Assembly (NCBI GenBank): GCA_004794655.1 | Contig: SMMW01000068.1 | Span: 659,501 to 723,500, forward strand | DNA: 64,000 bases | Source: Marisa cornuarietis | Lineage: Eukaryota; Mollusca; Gastropoda; Architaenioglossa; Ampullariidae | Direction of reading: 5' to 3' | Notes under the pieces: generated by a model | Told to the model about the DNA's origin: nothing | What the model saw: only the letters and a program-made list of their open reading frames with translations | The model's database searches: none | Translations under genes and position numbers: made by a program | Shown here: in pieces, positions 10,886-22,700 of the stretch | How the letters are laid out: each line of letters opens with the position of its first letter | Numbering within the stretch: the first letter of the stretch is position 1

Positions 10886-12233
10886 CTGCCATAAATATAC
10901 AATTGAATTAAGTTACTTCGGTAAGGATTGTGTTTCTCTATCACTGGTGCTTGTCCTGCGGCATCATCTAGATAATTACCTGCATGACTCTGTTCAGGTG
11001 TCTGCCAACAGTCTTCAGCATTTGAGTGGGTGAAAGGGTAAGAGAGTGCTTAGGTGTGAGTTATATATAGGTATGTAATGATCCACCCCTTTCTTTTATA
11101 CACAAACATACAGAGAAATGTGCTTTTACATCGGGAACTCCCGCCTTTTTTTTATCATGCCTGATTCGACTAATAGAATCAGGAAGTTCTTTTGACCTTA
11201 CCTCATTGTTTGCTGAAAATAAACATCGCAGGATTCCTAGATAAGAGGATGAAGCAAACACTTCAGTCTACTAGACTACGGAGTACAGTAAACACTCACG
11301 ACTGCCATATAACACAATAGAAAAGACAAAGCACGGGCTTTATAGGGATCATATTGTTAAAGGTAAAGAATTAGGAAGTCCCATAACTTTTGAACTTTAT
11401 AAAGTAGGGTGTTTGATAGCGAGCTTTCTCGAGGCCAGCTCATTAGCTCTCCAGGTACACATCTACATTTGGGTGACCTGTAAAAATACGCTGCGCCACA
11501 ATGGTAATGAACCAACTCCAGTCCGCGGTTGAGCATCCGACTATCCCCTTCGATCACAATATGGTGACTATACAGCCGACGGAAGCTGTGTTAATTAATT
11601 GTTGCCGATCCACAAAATAAACTTTCACCTGGTCTTCGCAGCTTTGGCGCAGCGCTTGGTGCACAGGTGCAACAGCAGGAGGAGTAGCAGCAGCAGCGAC
11701 ACGGCGAGGGCGATGGCCAACCCTAACACCAGATTCCTGTCGTAGCCCTTGTTGTTGCTGCTGGTGGTGGTAGTGGTGTTGTTGTCGATCACTGCAATAT
11801 ATCACGGCGAAGTTTTACTTTGTTATGTGGTGCTACTGTGTAATTTTTTTTATTTTGTCAGATGATCCTGTATATAATTTGCTGTAAGGCGACGAAGCAT
11901 ACGACGACGATGATGACGAAAATAAAAAGAAATAAAGAAATAAAAATAAAACTGAACAACAAGAAAAATCAGCTTGCGTTCGTTGGAACTGTTGCAGGTG
12001 GTTTCATATGGTTCCTCACCTTCCTTGTTGCTCACAGGTTCACACGCAGATTCGTCAGCGCGGAGTGTGAACTGGGGGTCACATGCGCACGCATAGGAGC
12101 CGGGCAGGTTGTAGCATCTCTGATCGCACGTGTCAGCGAGTTCCGTGCACTCGTCGATGTCTGGAAAACAAGCACATCCCTCACAACCAGCTTTCTTGTA
12201 CATAATAAATATATTTGCAGCCGGGCTTTCTAA

Positions 12234-12272
<39 letters not shown>

Positions 12273-12273
12273 T

Positions 12274-12316
<43 letters not shown>

Positions 12317-15300
12317 ATTAGCTCAAACTCCGTGAATGTTATTACTGTATGATTAACGTATGATCAACAAACAGCGGTAACATGTGTCATATCTAAAATG
12401 TGAATTTTGACGCTGTCTGTAAAGATAAAAAATATTAGTCAACAAACCTAGTTAGACAAAATACACAGACCATATCTCATTATGTTTGCGCCGTTATTTT
12501 CAAATATCTTTATCGTATCATTCGTAACAGATCACGTGACTTAAATAAGAGGTCAGGAGCGAAATAAATGTCCCCCATGGTGTGTCACGTGATCACGTGA
12601 ATAAAACAAAACCTTTGACATGCTGCCTGATACTAAAGGCACTCGAATTCCTACTGTAACATCTCTCTGTAGGGTCTGCATCATTGGTTGACAGGGTGCC
12701 GTTAAAATGAGACCGGAACTATTTTAATCATGAGTTGTATTATGATTCGTATTAATTAAAACAGGCTTTTGAAGTACTTCCCGCTCAAACACGCCTTCAG
12801 TGCTTAAGTTTAATACATCTAACAATTTGAATTAAATAACCTGCACAGTTAGAGAGTTTTACATCTTTAAGGCTCAGGACTGATGGTCTACAACCTTCAC
12901 AGGCAAAGCCGTCCGCCATCAGTCTGTAACCAGGGTTACAGTCACAGGTGTAGGATCCTGGCTGGTTGACGCAGGTGTGAGTACAACTGTGTCTTCTAAT
13001 AGCACATTCATCGATGTCTACCCACATCATGAAACAGAAGAGATCATAATCATCGTCATCATCCACACAACAAAAATAACAACAAGGGGGAGCAGCATCA
13101 TAACTATGTACAGACGGAAGCAGAGGAAGTAAAAGGTGTAGGAGGTATACTCTGTGTATGTAAGATGACAATACATTTCCCGATAGAGTAAGACTTACCC
13201 TCACAAGTTTTAGCATCATTACTGTTTAGAATGTAGCCAGTGTAACACAAGCAGGATTTGGAGCCCTGGTTTTCGATGCAAATGTGGTCACAGTCGTTGA
13301 TGGCATCTGGGCATGGATCTGCGATGACACGAGTAGAGACATTAGGAGTAGAGACATGCAATACATCTACGGGGTTTTAAGCTCTCTCTCTTACTATATA
13401 TATATATATTCTCTATATATATTCTCTCTATATATATTATCTTTCTCTCTTGCGCTCAGTCAGCAGATGAATTTCTTTCTTTGCCAAACATGTTGGCCAC
13501 GTGAAATACTTGAGAAACTTTGGATTAATAAAAATGTTACTGAAGTAATCATTTTAGTGTTTTATGTCTATTATTAACAGTACACCCAAGCAGACTCATA
13601 CATATCAAGAACTTACTTGATAAAAATTGAGCCATGAAACCTCGGTAACTGTCCTGAGCATCGGAGCCGAACAACACAGTCAAGATGTTGCTGGACCCGC
13701 GCATGACTGGGGGTATGGTGTTTCCGCACAAACTAAACAGGGCAAAAAGATTAAAAATAAAGTAATTAATAATGAAGAAACTATCATGTCTTTTTTTTCA
13801 TCACCATCACTATCATCGGAGAAATTGACCACCTTCATCATGCCACCACGGACCTTCATTCACTAGTCTCACATTCGTTGTCTCTTTGCTCTATCATAGG
13901 AGTGACCAATCGTAACAAACCCTAACAACAAAGGGCTTTCACTTCCGTTTTCTGTCAAGACGGCAGATCTTCCTAACGTAGAAGAAATTTTAAAAGTGAG
14001 TAATTAAGCTTTTCTTTCATCACAACCTTGTTAAAGAAGATTGATAGCAAAATAAACAGTATTTTCTGTAAAAATGTAATCTGTTTGTTTATAGAAAACG
14101 CATTTAGATTTTTCGACAATTTTATAAAATAAAAACATCGTTACAACAGATGCTACTGACTTGTGTTACCACTAACAAGTAAAACAAACATTGTTTTTAT
14201 TTTTTGGGAAACAATTGTATAGATTGTTCTGTTACGAAACAAAGCATCTACTTTAAGAATTTATTTAAGGTATGCAAACAAAGAACCGGAAACACCAGGC
14301 CTGTCTAACGGAAAGCCGAGACTTACACCGGACATGAACCTGAGTCGCTTATCCAGTAACGAATGTCCGTAATGCCACTCCTCGTCCGAGAACTCTTTGA
14401 AACTAATTTCGAATTAAACCACTTCTTTTTTTCATGGCAGTGTCATTCTGATAAAACACGAAGTGTTTTTAATATTTTCTTATAACAACGTGCTCTTTTT
14501 CTTAGTTAACAGTAGCAGAAAAATAAATCTATCGGAATTTCAATTAAGTCTTACTTAGAAAAATATTTTTAGTTTATACGTGTATGAACTTTTTTGCAAC
14601 GCATAGATCATAGGAAATAAACTACAACATTTTTTATGTATAGTTTTCATCAGTTCCGATCTAGTAATAACTTTTTTAAATGTCTGGATATTGTTTTCTA
14701 TTTTATTTGTTTTTATAAAAATCGTGTTTTGGTGTCTAGACGTCGTCTGTTCATCACTCAGTTTTCTGCGCCAGTCTCTTTGCTCAGCCGGTAGGTTGAG
14801 GGCATTTACATATCTTCTACTGTTTCGATTTCATAGAAAAGACTTCGCTTTTACTTTTGGACTTCACTGGATCAGTAGTGGCATAATTAGACACAAAAAT
14901 CACATACATTGACATTTTAACTTAAGATCTGTTTTGTATAATATTTAGAAATAACTGAACACAGCACTAGATATTTAAGCCCATGGTAAACCAAAGGGAC
15001 TCGGGAAAGGCTGTCTTAAAAAACATGTTTGGTGTCTGCTTCTTACTCGTTCCATGATGTTCCTGCCACTGGGTCTTCGACGATCACATAATCGAATTTA
15101 CAGGCGGTGTAATTGTACCCCGGGTACAGCCCGACAGGTTCCAAGTCAAAATCCAGAAATTCGAGGTGAATGATTGTCCCGGGTAGGGCGGTTAAATGCC
15201 AGGTACAGTTTCGACGCAATTCGGGGTACTTGTTGGGGTAGTTTTCAGTCCAGAACTGTCCATAGGCACCCGAGAGGTTACCGCCACACCCCTGAGCTGC

Positions 15301-17298
15301 GGTTCAGATCATTGTTTGTAGTTAATGCTTAAACAACTATCGCCAGAACTGTGATTAAAAATCGCAAACATAAGTCAATCAATCATTCTATCAATCAGAC
15401 AAATATATTGTTTGCAATTTGTCGTTTCGAAAACTATAGTTTGCAATGAGCTGATGTCGATACTATTCATCGTAGAACTAGTCTTGAAACTCACAGTAAG
15501 TAAATTATTTGCTGTAGTTAAGTTTTTTTAGCCTATACTACTACATCCCTTTGTATAAAAGAAACCAAGGTACTAAGCTCTAAGTTTTCGTTATTTGAGT
15601 TAGTTCCTGTCAGCATCTGTGAAGCGGATGAAGAGGTATGTGACGGTCTGAAATTTATCTTCAACATTCTGGGTGATGTGTGTGGATACATCGCCATACC
15701 GCAGTTAAACTGTGCATGTATAAAACAATCATGAATAAAAGATTGCAAATTACTTGTCCCAAACGTTTTTCCAGCAAAGAAAGAGGCGAGCATACATTGA
15801 TTACAAGAAAGCATCAAAAGCCTGATTCTCACGATATATTTAAACCAAAAGATCCAGACATTACCATCGATGGTCGCAAAGCCGAAGAGAAGCAGGAAAA
15901 CAAGAGGTTCTATCATGCGCTTCATTCTTGTAGACGGTCCATCGATTCATCTAGCGACTGAAGTTCTTCACCAAGTGGGACAGAGCCCTTTGATATCCAA
16001 AAGACACGTGACTGCTATACAGTTCTTATCGCCTAAGACCATAAATTTCAGAAGCTCCCTGGGTCGTCCACGACACGTTAAATTATTGGCACTTCAGAAC
16101 AAACGTACAGAAAGGTAGGTATACAGAAGATTTACCTTTTACACGTTTTAAAACTGCTTTGATTTCTCCTCCCACCTTTCCACAAAAAATGTTGTTGTTG
16201 TTGTTGTTATTATTATTATTATTACTGGTTTCTTTGTCGCATTTTGTTCCTACAAATGTCAGAGAAGTCACACAGATAAGAAATAATTCATTCTTCGAAT
16301 ACTGATCCATACTTCTAGCAAATGAGACGAAAGAGTTGTTAATTGAGTTGCTTATGCAAACCATTGTCTGTCTAGGCAAGGCATCCATCGACTCAAAGGC
16401 ACCTTTGTTATAGTTGTCATAGATGTGTTATTGCTGAGTTATAGCTGATTTCTATGCTTGCCTAATTACAAGCGCAGCTTAATCATGGTCATTTCTTTCG
16501 ATGGTACTAGAAGGACACGATCTGCTAATGTGAGGCGATTGTACAGGGGGCCTGAGTTATATCGATGACAAATTTACAGGTAGACGTGAAATTTACTGAT
16601 GTGTCCGAGCTTAACCGGAGGGCAAATATCTCAGTGATTTTACTACTGAAAGAGGGTAGTACAACACTTTATGTCTGGGGACAACCTTGTAAATCTCACT
16701 GTGTTCATTTGTCTTAAAGCATTATTAGTGCTGTCTGCTCATATGTGGCAACAGTTTTTAAAGAAATTGTTATAAAAAAATCTCATTAAAGTAAGTTTTT
16801 TTTAAAACTTAGGTAAGGACCAATATTAACGTATTTCCATTGTCGTTGTAATTAATTCTTTTCAGACTGTAAGAGGTGGAACAGAGAAAACTCCAGCTTT
16901 AGTCGATTAGATATTTCCTCGTTTCTTGCATTGTAAATTTCTTTAATTGTCGTCAGGTCGAGCGCGGGGGCACTGTGCTGAGAGTCAGCAGGTGGACTGG
17001 TAGAACTTTTCATCCGTTCATAATGCACTTTCTAACCCCGCATGTTTTCGTCTTTTATTCCTGTTTGTCAGCCTAGTAAACCAACCATTTCTGGGAAGTC
17101 TACAACTTACATATACTTACATGTCTCTAACCTATTCGGTCTATTAAACCGAATATAATAGTGTTTATAAATAATTCATAAAGAGAATAATATCATAATG
17201 CTAAAGTGAAAGCGATTCTTTTAAGATATATTGACTTTCTGTTCCAATATGATTCAAAAATAAATAAATATATATATATAGATATGTCTGCGCACGTA

Positions 17299-17350
<52 letters not shown>

Positions 17351-17913
17351 AAATAAATGTATATATGTGTGTCCGCGCACGTACTGTGTGTGTGTTCGTT
17401 GTTGCGTCCAATGATCAAGCACGTGCACATTACTCATCTTCTAAAATACTCCAGCACAATCTTTCGTGAAGCGTAATAATTTATAATTTCTAGCTGTAAC
17501 ACGTGACAATTTAGCCAATCAACCTCCAATTCATAAGTGACTTTCCCATAATTTCAACTACGTGAAAATTTCACATAAACCCTACCCGTATAGAATAGTT
17601 CGTCACCAGTTCTTCAAGTTGTTGGCACAATACCACCAACATTAATTATTGGGCACTTGATTCTATCAATAAAATCACAAAGGCGGCGTACAGAATAAAG
17701 ACTTCAATAGTATGGCGTGTCCTACAGTGCTTACCGAGACTTGTCGTGGGCAGCCCAGCCAACTGCTGGTCAAATTTATGGTCTTGTGGCGATAAGAATC
17801 ATATAAAAGTCCCATGGCATTTGTGAAACTTTGACCCAGCGTAACCGAACAACGGCATTCGGCGATTTGGTCGAGGAGCGAAGGGTTCTGGCGATGAGTT
17901 TGTACCAAAGAAC
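10699..17913 (-). CDS. CUB-EGF-EGF-EGF single-pass membrane protein, 5' end incomplete
   Basis: Eight exons: 17913..17735, 15291..15047, 13732..13617, 13318..13199, 13017..12895, 12160..12020, 11791..11629 and 10885..10699. The junction phases 0, 2, 1, 1, 1, 1 and 2 agree at every join and every boundary is AG/GT. The product (about 420 residues without its start) has a 59-residue cysteine-containing segment, one CUB domain, an EGF, two calcium-binding EGFs, a Leu-rich membrane span and a basic tail of about 70 residues ending LSVQ. It should be a type I cell-surface protein whose CUB and EGF modules bind extracellular ligand with calcium. No enzyme or kinase domain is visible. The exact family is not recognised; cubilin, SCUBE and MASP use other domain orders. 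The signal-peptide exon is missing from the confident part. Confidence 0.88.
11629..11791 (-). CDS. Exon: Thr/Ser stalk and transmembrane segment
   Basis: 163 nt, acceptor atattgcag, donor AG|gtgaaagt, phase 1 to 2. Encodes a TTTTTSSNN stalk, KGYDRN, then the span [16 protein letters not shown] extended by more Leu, and the start of a cytoplasmic side [11 protein letters not shown]. The neighbouring frames read as Gln/His- or Val/Leu-rich, so the true frame is fixed only by the splice phases. Confidence 0.85.
12020..12160 (-). CDS. Exon: calcium-binding EGF domain 3
   Basis: 141 nt, phase 1-1, acceptor cttgttttccag, donor gtgaggaa. Starts [16 protein letters not shown] with [12 protein letters not shown]; all six cysteines are present, followed by a short linker PVSNKEG towards the membrane. 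Confidence 0.93.
12236..12315. repeat. (GT)n microsatellite
   Basis: About 80 bp of GT with one 'atttgtgtgc' interruption, inside the intron between EGF domains 2 and 3 of the minus-strand gene. Confidence 0.98.
12895..13017 (-). CDS. Exon: calcium-binding EGF domain 2
   Basis: 123 nt, phase 1-1. Starts [16 protein letters not shown] and carries [12 protein letters not shown], the full calcium-binding and Asx-hydroxylation signature, then [10 protein letters not shown]. The acceptor (gatgtgggtag) is only fair; the donor is gttgtaga. Confidence 0.93.
13199..13318 (-). CDS. Exon: EGF domain 1
   Basis: 120 nt, phase 1-1, acceptor gtgtcatcgcag, donor gtaagtct. Starts [17 protein letters not shown] and has all six EGF cysteines. 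The DxDE start and the full hydroxylation motif of a calcium-binding EGF are not kept ([10 protein letters not shown]). Confidence 0.92.
13384..13450. repeat. (TA)n/(CT)n simple repeat
   Basis: Alternating tatata and ctctct blocks in the intron just upstream (in gene sense) of EGF domain 1. Confidence 0.9.
13617..13732 (-). CDS. Exon: CUB domain, C-terminal part
   Basis: 116 nt, phase 2 to 1, acceptor ccctgtttag and donor gtaagttc. It encodes [19 protein letters not shown], then [17 protein letters not shown]: the fourth CUB cysteine, the SSN strand and the terminal GF-A-F block. Confidence 0.9.
15047..15291 (-). CDS. Exon: CUB domain, first two-thirds
   Basis: 245 nt, acceptor gcagctcag, donor GA|gtaagaag, phase 0 to 2. 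It starts [19 protein letters not shown], then [20 protein letters not shown], and [13 protein letters not shown]. These are the first three CUB cysteines, the NYP turn, and the acidic FDY residue expected at the CUB calcium site. Confidence 0.9.
15865..15925 (-). CDS. Candidate signal-peptide exon inside the CUB-EGF gene
   Basis: [20 protein letters not shown] is a plausible signal peptide and is followed by a donor-like G|gtaatg (phase 1). It lies between the N-terminal exon and the CUB exon, but the CUB exon begins in phase 0, so the two cannot be joined directly, and no good intermediate exon was found. It may be an unused open frame or the start of an alternative transcript. Confidence 0.25.
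15970..17730. other. Intron of the CUB-EGF gene
   Basis: No further exon is recognised. Contains (TTG)n(TTA)n at 16190-16223 and the (GT)n tract at 17302-17347. Confidence 0.5.
17302..17347. repeat. (GT)n microsatellite
   Basis: About 46 bp of pure TG, flanked on both sides by 'gcgcacgta'. Confidence 0.98.
17735..17913 (-). CDS. Exon: N-terminal cysteine-containing segment
   Basis: The acceptor tattcctgtttcag and donor TCG|gtaagc are both strong. The 179-nt exon starts in phase 1 and ends in phase 0, and only this frame is open. It encodes [20 protein letters not shown], continues CSVTLGQSF, and ends LGCPRQVS. It has three cysteines, an NLT glycosylation site, and no domain that I recognise. 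It joins in phase to the CUB exon. Confidence 0.7.
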
Positions 17914-18062
17914 CTGAAACAGGAATATAGAACATGCTAACTTCTCTCCCACACATGTTTCTCTTCGAATCTGTGGCCATTAATAGGTAAATTTCGGGAA
18001 ATAAAGTTACTTTTATTGTGAAACTCAGGTAAAACATCTTTGCAATGACATAAAAATAAATA

Positions 18063-18137
18063 AACAGGTAGGTAGGTACTACGTAAGTACATAGGTAAGT
18101 AGGTTGGTAAGTGAGTGGCTGGTTGGGTGGGTGGTGT
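18063..18137. repeat. GGTA/GGTT-type degenerate simple repeat
   Basis: Runs of aggtaggtagg, aagtaggttgg and ggttgggtgggtgg make an imperfect tetranucleotide array. Confidence 0.8.
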
Positions 18138-18264
18138 TGGAATCCGAGTTCAGGGATACAGGCGTTGAAGAGTTTTTTACGCGTTAACTACATTTACGAA
18201 AGCCAGACTTTACAGATGACAGAGGTGATGGAAACATTTCGGGTGACAGTTTTCAAATGAGGAC

Positions 18265-18274
18265 CACACACACA

Positions 18275-18329
<55 letters not shown>
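18265..18329. repeat. (CA)n microsatellite
   Basis: About 65 bp of CA with one TA interruption. Confidence 0.97.
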
Positions 18330-18331
<2 letters not shown>

Positions 18332-18594
18332 TGCAAAACCTAAGCAGATGTCATTTCAACAAACTTACTTCAAAGGTAAAATAATTATGTCCGAATCACA
18401 CATTCTTGCAACAGAATTCAATGGGTCAGAACTATGGGTCAATTCTGATGGAGGCCGGTAATAAACCTCAGTGCCCTTCATACAAAATACACTCACTAAT
18501 GTCAGAACACATACCCTCTAAGTTCGTTTGATATTTAGGTTGGAGAAAAGGAGGGAGGTGTGACGAGAGGAGAGTGAGAGCAGCTCACAGCAGT

Positions 18595-18772
18595 TCGGTG
18601 ACAAGCAGGAACCACACAGATGTTTCAGCTTTAGTGATGGGGACAGAGAGAACTTGACACACCCACTTCACCGAAGGCTCAAAGCACACAGTCGCCTCAG
18701 CTACGATGATGGGGAGAGTGAAGCTGTACACAGCACTTGGGTCCAAGACGGGAACCACACAGTCGCCTCAAT
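18595..18772. repeat. Imperfect 71-72-bp tandem repeat, about 2.3 copies
   Basis: Copies start with accacacag at 18611, agcacacag at 18683 and accacacag at 18754, each followed by 'tcgcctca'-like and 'gatgatggggagag'-like blocks. Moderately diverged. No gene assigned. Confidence 0.6.
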
Positions 18773-19059
18773 TTTCTACTTTCCTCTTTCTTGTCGCTAA
18801 TCTTTTTTTCGTATATTCACTCCCTAAATCTGTTTTCCTAGTGCTTCTCTTCAGTACAGAGATAACAAACAACACGGCTGACATCTCTGACGGAGTCGTT
18901 AGACCATCGGGGGCGGCTCCTTCAAAGGAAAGGCTGGTTTTAAAGTTTTAATGTGAGCGAATTCAAACAGCTTCACTTTACACAATAAATTCGGTAAGTG
19001 AACGCTTTATGTCTTTATTTATTGTCCAGTCCATTATCACTAGGTTTGGTGTGTAGTCA

Positions 19060-19148
19060 CCTGGCCTGGCTTTTTGGTATTTGACCGGCCCGCCGCAAAG
19101 CTTAGAATTTGGAGACCGGTCGTCCGAGGAAAACTTTGCCCACCCCTG
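19060..19148 (-). mobile_element. hAT-like transposon terminal fragment
   Basis: Reading the minus strand from 19148 gives CAGGGGTGGGCAAAG followed by a gcgggccgg-type segment. This resembles the outer end of many animal hAT elements. The opposite terminal inverted repeat and the 8-bp target duplication were not found, so only one end remains. Confidence 0.45.
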
Positions 19149-19730
19149 GACTAGATCCTACCTGCATCGCACTGTCACGTAACACGCGTTGGTGACACTA
19201 CTAGGACAACTACTCCATAGGGAGTCGTAACCGCACCTGGCTTTTAACTGCTCTTCGTGGGAAAATCAAATACTTAAAAGTTTTGGAGTTTGACCAGTCG
19301 GGCGTATGTGGTATAATTATACCGGCCATCTTTGCAACTAGATATTTCCAAAAACAAACGAGCGCCATATATTGAAAAAAATGTGTTATGATTTAATTTG
19401 TTGCACCTCAGTACATACTAAGCTGTTATAATTCCATTACTGTGTGATAAATTAAATAAAACTGTCATCGTCCTACAATTTTTCATGCATTTAAAATTTG
19501 CTTGTCATAAACATTTACTCTTGATTTCACTAACTTAGAAGGCTGCTCATGCCAGTATTGTGTCTAATCAGCCACCATGATTAATACACTTTAAACAGGT
19601 GTAATTTAATATGTAATCAATAATTTTTTCACAAAAATATGAAAGTAATTTTGTAAAATGAGATTTTGATTTAATCTATTTTTCTTATGATTATTATAAT
19701 ATTACTTTTTAAACTAAATTTAACAGTTGC

Positions 19731-19743
19731 AGAAGTGTGTACT
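19731..19743. repeat. Left TSD of the RTE LINE
   Basis: agaagtgtgtact, identical to 22923-22935. Confidence 0.9.
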
Positions 19744-22700
19744 AACTCCGCCTGGAAACCCCCCGGGTAACCTGCCGGTCCCAAGCCCGGATGAAGGAGG
19801 AGGGTTGGGCGTGGGGTTAGCAACCCCACCCTGTAAAACAACCCTGCTACAGAAACCGCAAAAAGAACATTACCACAACGAGAGCCTGGACGGGAAGATC
19901 CCTCCTTGGAGGGGCCTATGACGTGTGCTGACGAAAGCCCTCGGGAAGTCAGCTCGCCGACCTATCTTCTCACGGCCAAGGCAAAAACCAGGATAGGGAC
20001 CTGGAACATCAGAACCCTATACGAGCAAGGTAAATCAGCTCAGGTAGCACAGGAGATGAAGAACTATGGCATCAAGCTCCTTGGCCTGTGCGAGACCAGA
20101 TGGAATGGTAGCGGTCAGACCAGACTCTCATCAGGGGAGACTATCATCTACTCTGGACATGAAGATCCTGACCATGACCACTCACAAGGAGTAGCAGTAC
20201 TGATGACACAGGAGGCTGCAAGGGCACTAATAACATGGGAACCAGTTTCTCCACGACTCATGTCAGCTCGGTTCAACTCCAAAGGAAGAAAGATCACCAT
20301 CATCCAGTGCTATGCACCTACCAACGCAGCAAAAGAAGAGGAGAAGGAGGACTTTTACAACTCCCTACAAGCGCTGGTTGATCGTACTCCAAGACGAGAC
20401 CTGAAGATCATCATGGGCGACATGAATGCCAAAGTTGGAGATAACAACACGGACAAAGAACACATAATGGGAAAGCACGGTGTGGGCAACTGCAATGAGA
20501 ATGGTGAGCTGTTCACAGACTTCTGCTTGTTCAACGACCTTGTAATCGGAGGCACAGTCTTTCCTCACAAAACCATTCACAAGACCACCTGGACTTCACC
20601 AGATGGAAATACAGAAAACCAGATCGATCACATCACCATCGATCGACAGTTTCGAAGAAGTCTGCTGGACGTCAGAGTAAAGCGAGGTGCAGATGCAGCC
20701 ACAGACCACCATCTACTTGTGGCAACCATGAAGATAAAGCTGAGGTCCTTCCATGACTCATCGGACAGACCGCACCACAAATTCAACGTGCAGTTCCTCA
20801 GAGATCGGAATAAACAAGAAGAGATCAACTGCGAAGTAAAAAACAGGTTTGCGGCACTGAAAGGACTCTTGGAAGAAACAGTGACCAACCACTGGACAAG
20901 AATACAAGAGACCTGGAAAACTTCCTGCACACACGTTCTGGGGAAGAAAGGAAAACAGCATAAGGAATGGCTGAATATAAAGACCTGGCAAAAAATAGAG
21001 CAAAGGAAAGAGCTGAAGCAGAAGATCAACCAATGTCAAGACCAGCAGGAAAAAGAAGAACTCAGAGCAAAATACTGGGAGATAAACAGAGAAGTAAATA
21101 AGAGCGCAAGAGATGACAAGAGGCAGTTCACACACAAGATGGCAGAAGAGGCAGAACAAGCAGCTGGGCAAAATAACACAAAGAGACTATATGAAATTAC
21201 AAGAATTCTGGCAGGAAGAAAAAACACCAATGAGTGCAGACCAATAAAGGATAAGAATGGCAGCGCCATCACCGGAGATGCAGAAACAAGATCACGCTGG
21301 GTGGAACATTTTGATGAAATACTTAACCGACCATCACCAACAACCACCTTGGACATTCCCCCAGCTGCCGAACAGCTTCAAGTAAACACCAGCCCACCAA
21401 CCAAGGCAGAAATCATCAAAGCCATCAAGTCCTTGAAGTCTGGCAAGGCGGCAGGCCCAGATGGCATTCCTGCTGAAGCACTAAAGGCAGATCCAACAGC
21501 CGCAGCAGAGATGTTACACCCACTGCTGAAGAAAATTTGGGAACAGGAACAAGTTCCAGCAGACTGGAAGCTTGGCTACCTAGTAAAGCTACCCAAAAAA
21601 GGCGACCTTACACAGTGCAGCAATTGGCGTGGGATTATGCTGTTGTCCACTCCTAGCAAGGTGCTGACCAGAATCATCCTGGAGAGACTAAAAAATGCCC
21701 TAGACAAGAGACTGCGGCAAGAACAGGCAGGCTTTCGGCAGGGAAAATCATGCATAGACCAAATCGCTACGCTACGATATATTATTGAACAGTCCATTGA
21801 ATGGTAGGCACCACTATACATAACCTTTGTGGATTTTGAGAAAGCCTTTGACTCCGTAGACAGGGAAACCATCTGGAAACTGATGCAGCACTACGGATTT
21901 CCACCAAAGTTTATTGCCATCATCCAACAGCTGTATGAGGACTCGAAATGCCAGGTGATCCACAACGGAAAGCTGACTGACCCCTTCACAGTGAGGACTG
22001 GAGTGAGGCAAGGATGTATGCTCTCACCGACAATCTTCCTGATCGTCATAGACTGGATCATGAGAAGAACAACCTCTAACAGTAACACGGGCATTCAGTG
22101 GACCTTCGCCAGGCAACTTGAAGACCTCGACTTCGCAGACGACATCAGCCTGCTGTCCCACAAACAACAACACGCACAAACAAAGCTCACTCGGCTCGCA
22201 GAAGAAGCAGCAATGACGGGCCTGACCATCAACATCAAGAAGACGGAAGTAATGCGGGTCAACAACAAGCAAGAAGCCCCACTACAACTGCATGGGGAAT
22301 GCATTACAGAGTCTGACCGTTTCACCTACCTTGGCAGCATAGTCAGCAAAAATGGAGGTTCAGATGAGGATGCAAGAAGCCGAACAAACAAAGCCAGGCT
22401 TGCATTCCACACCCTACGACCTATCTGGAACTCCAAAGCTCTATCTTTACACACCAAGATCCGCATCTTTAACACAAATGTAAAGGCAATACTTCTATAT
22501 GGATCCGAGACATGGCGGGTGACAAATGCCATTACTAACAAGATACAGACATTCGTCAACAGATGTCTGCGCCACATCCTCAACATCAGATGGCCTGATA
22601 AGATCTCCAATATAGACCTGTGGGAGAGAACCAATCAAAAACCTGCTAGCCAAGACATCAGGAAGCGGAAGTGGGGCTGGATTGGTCACACCTTACGAAA

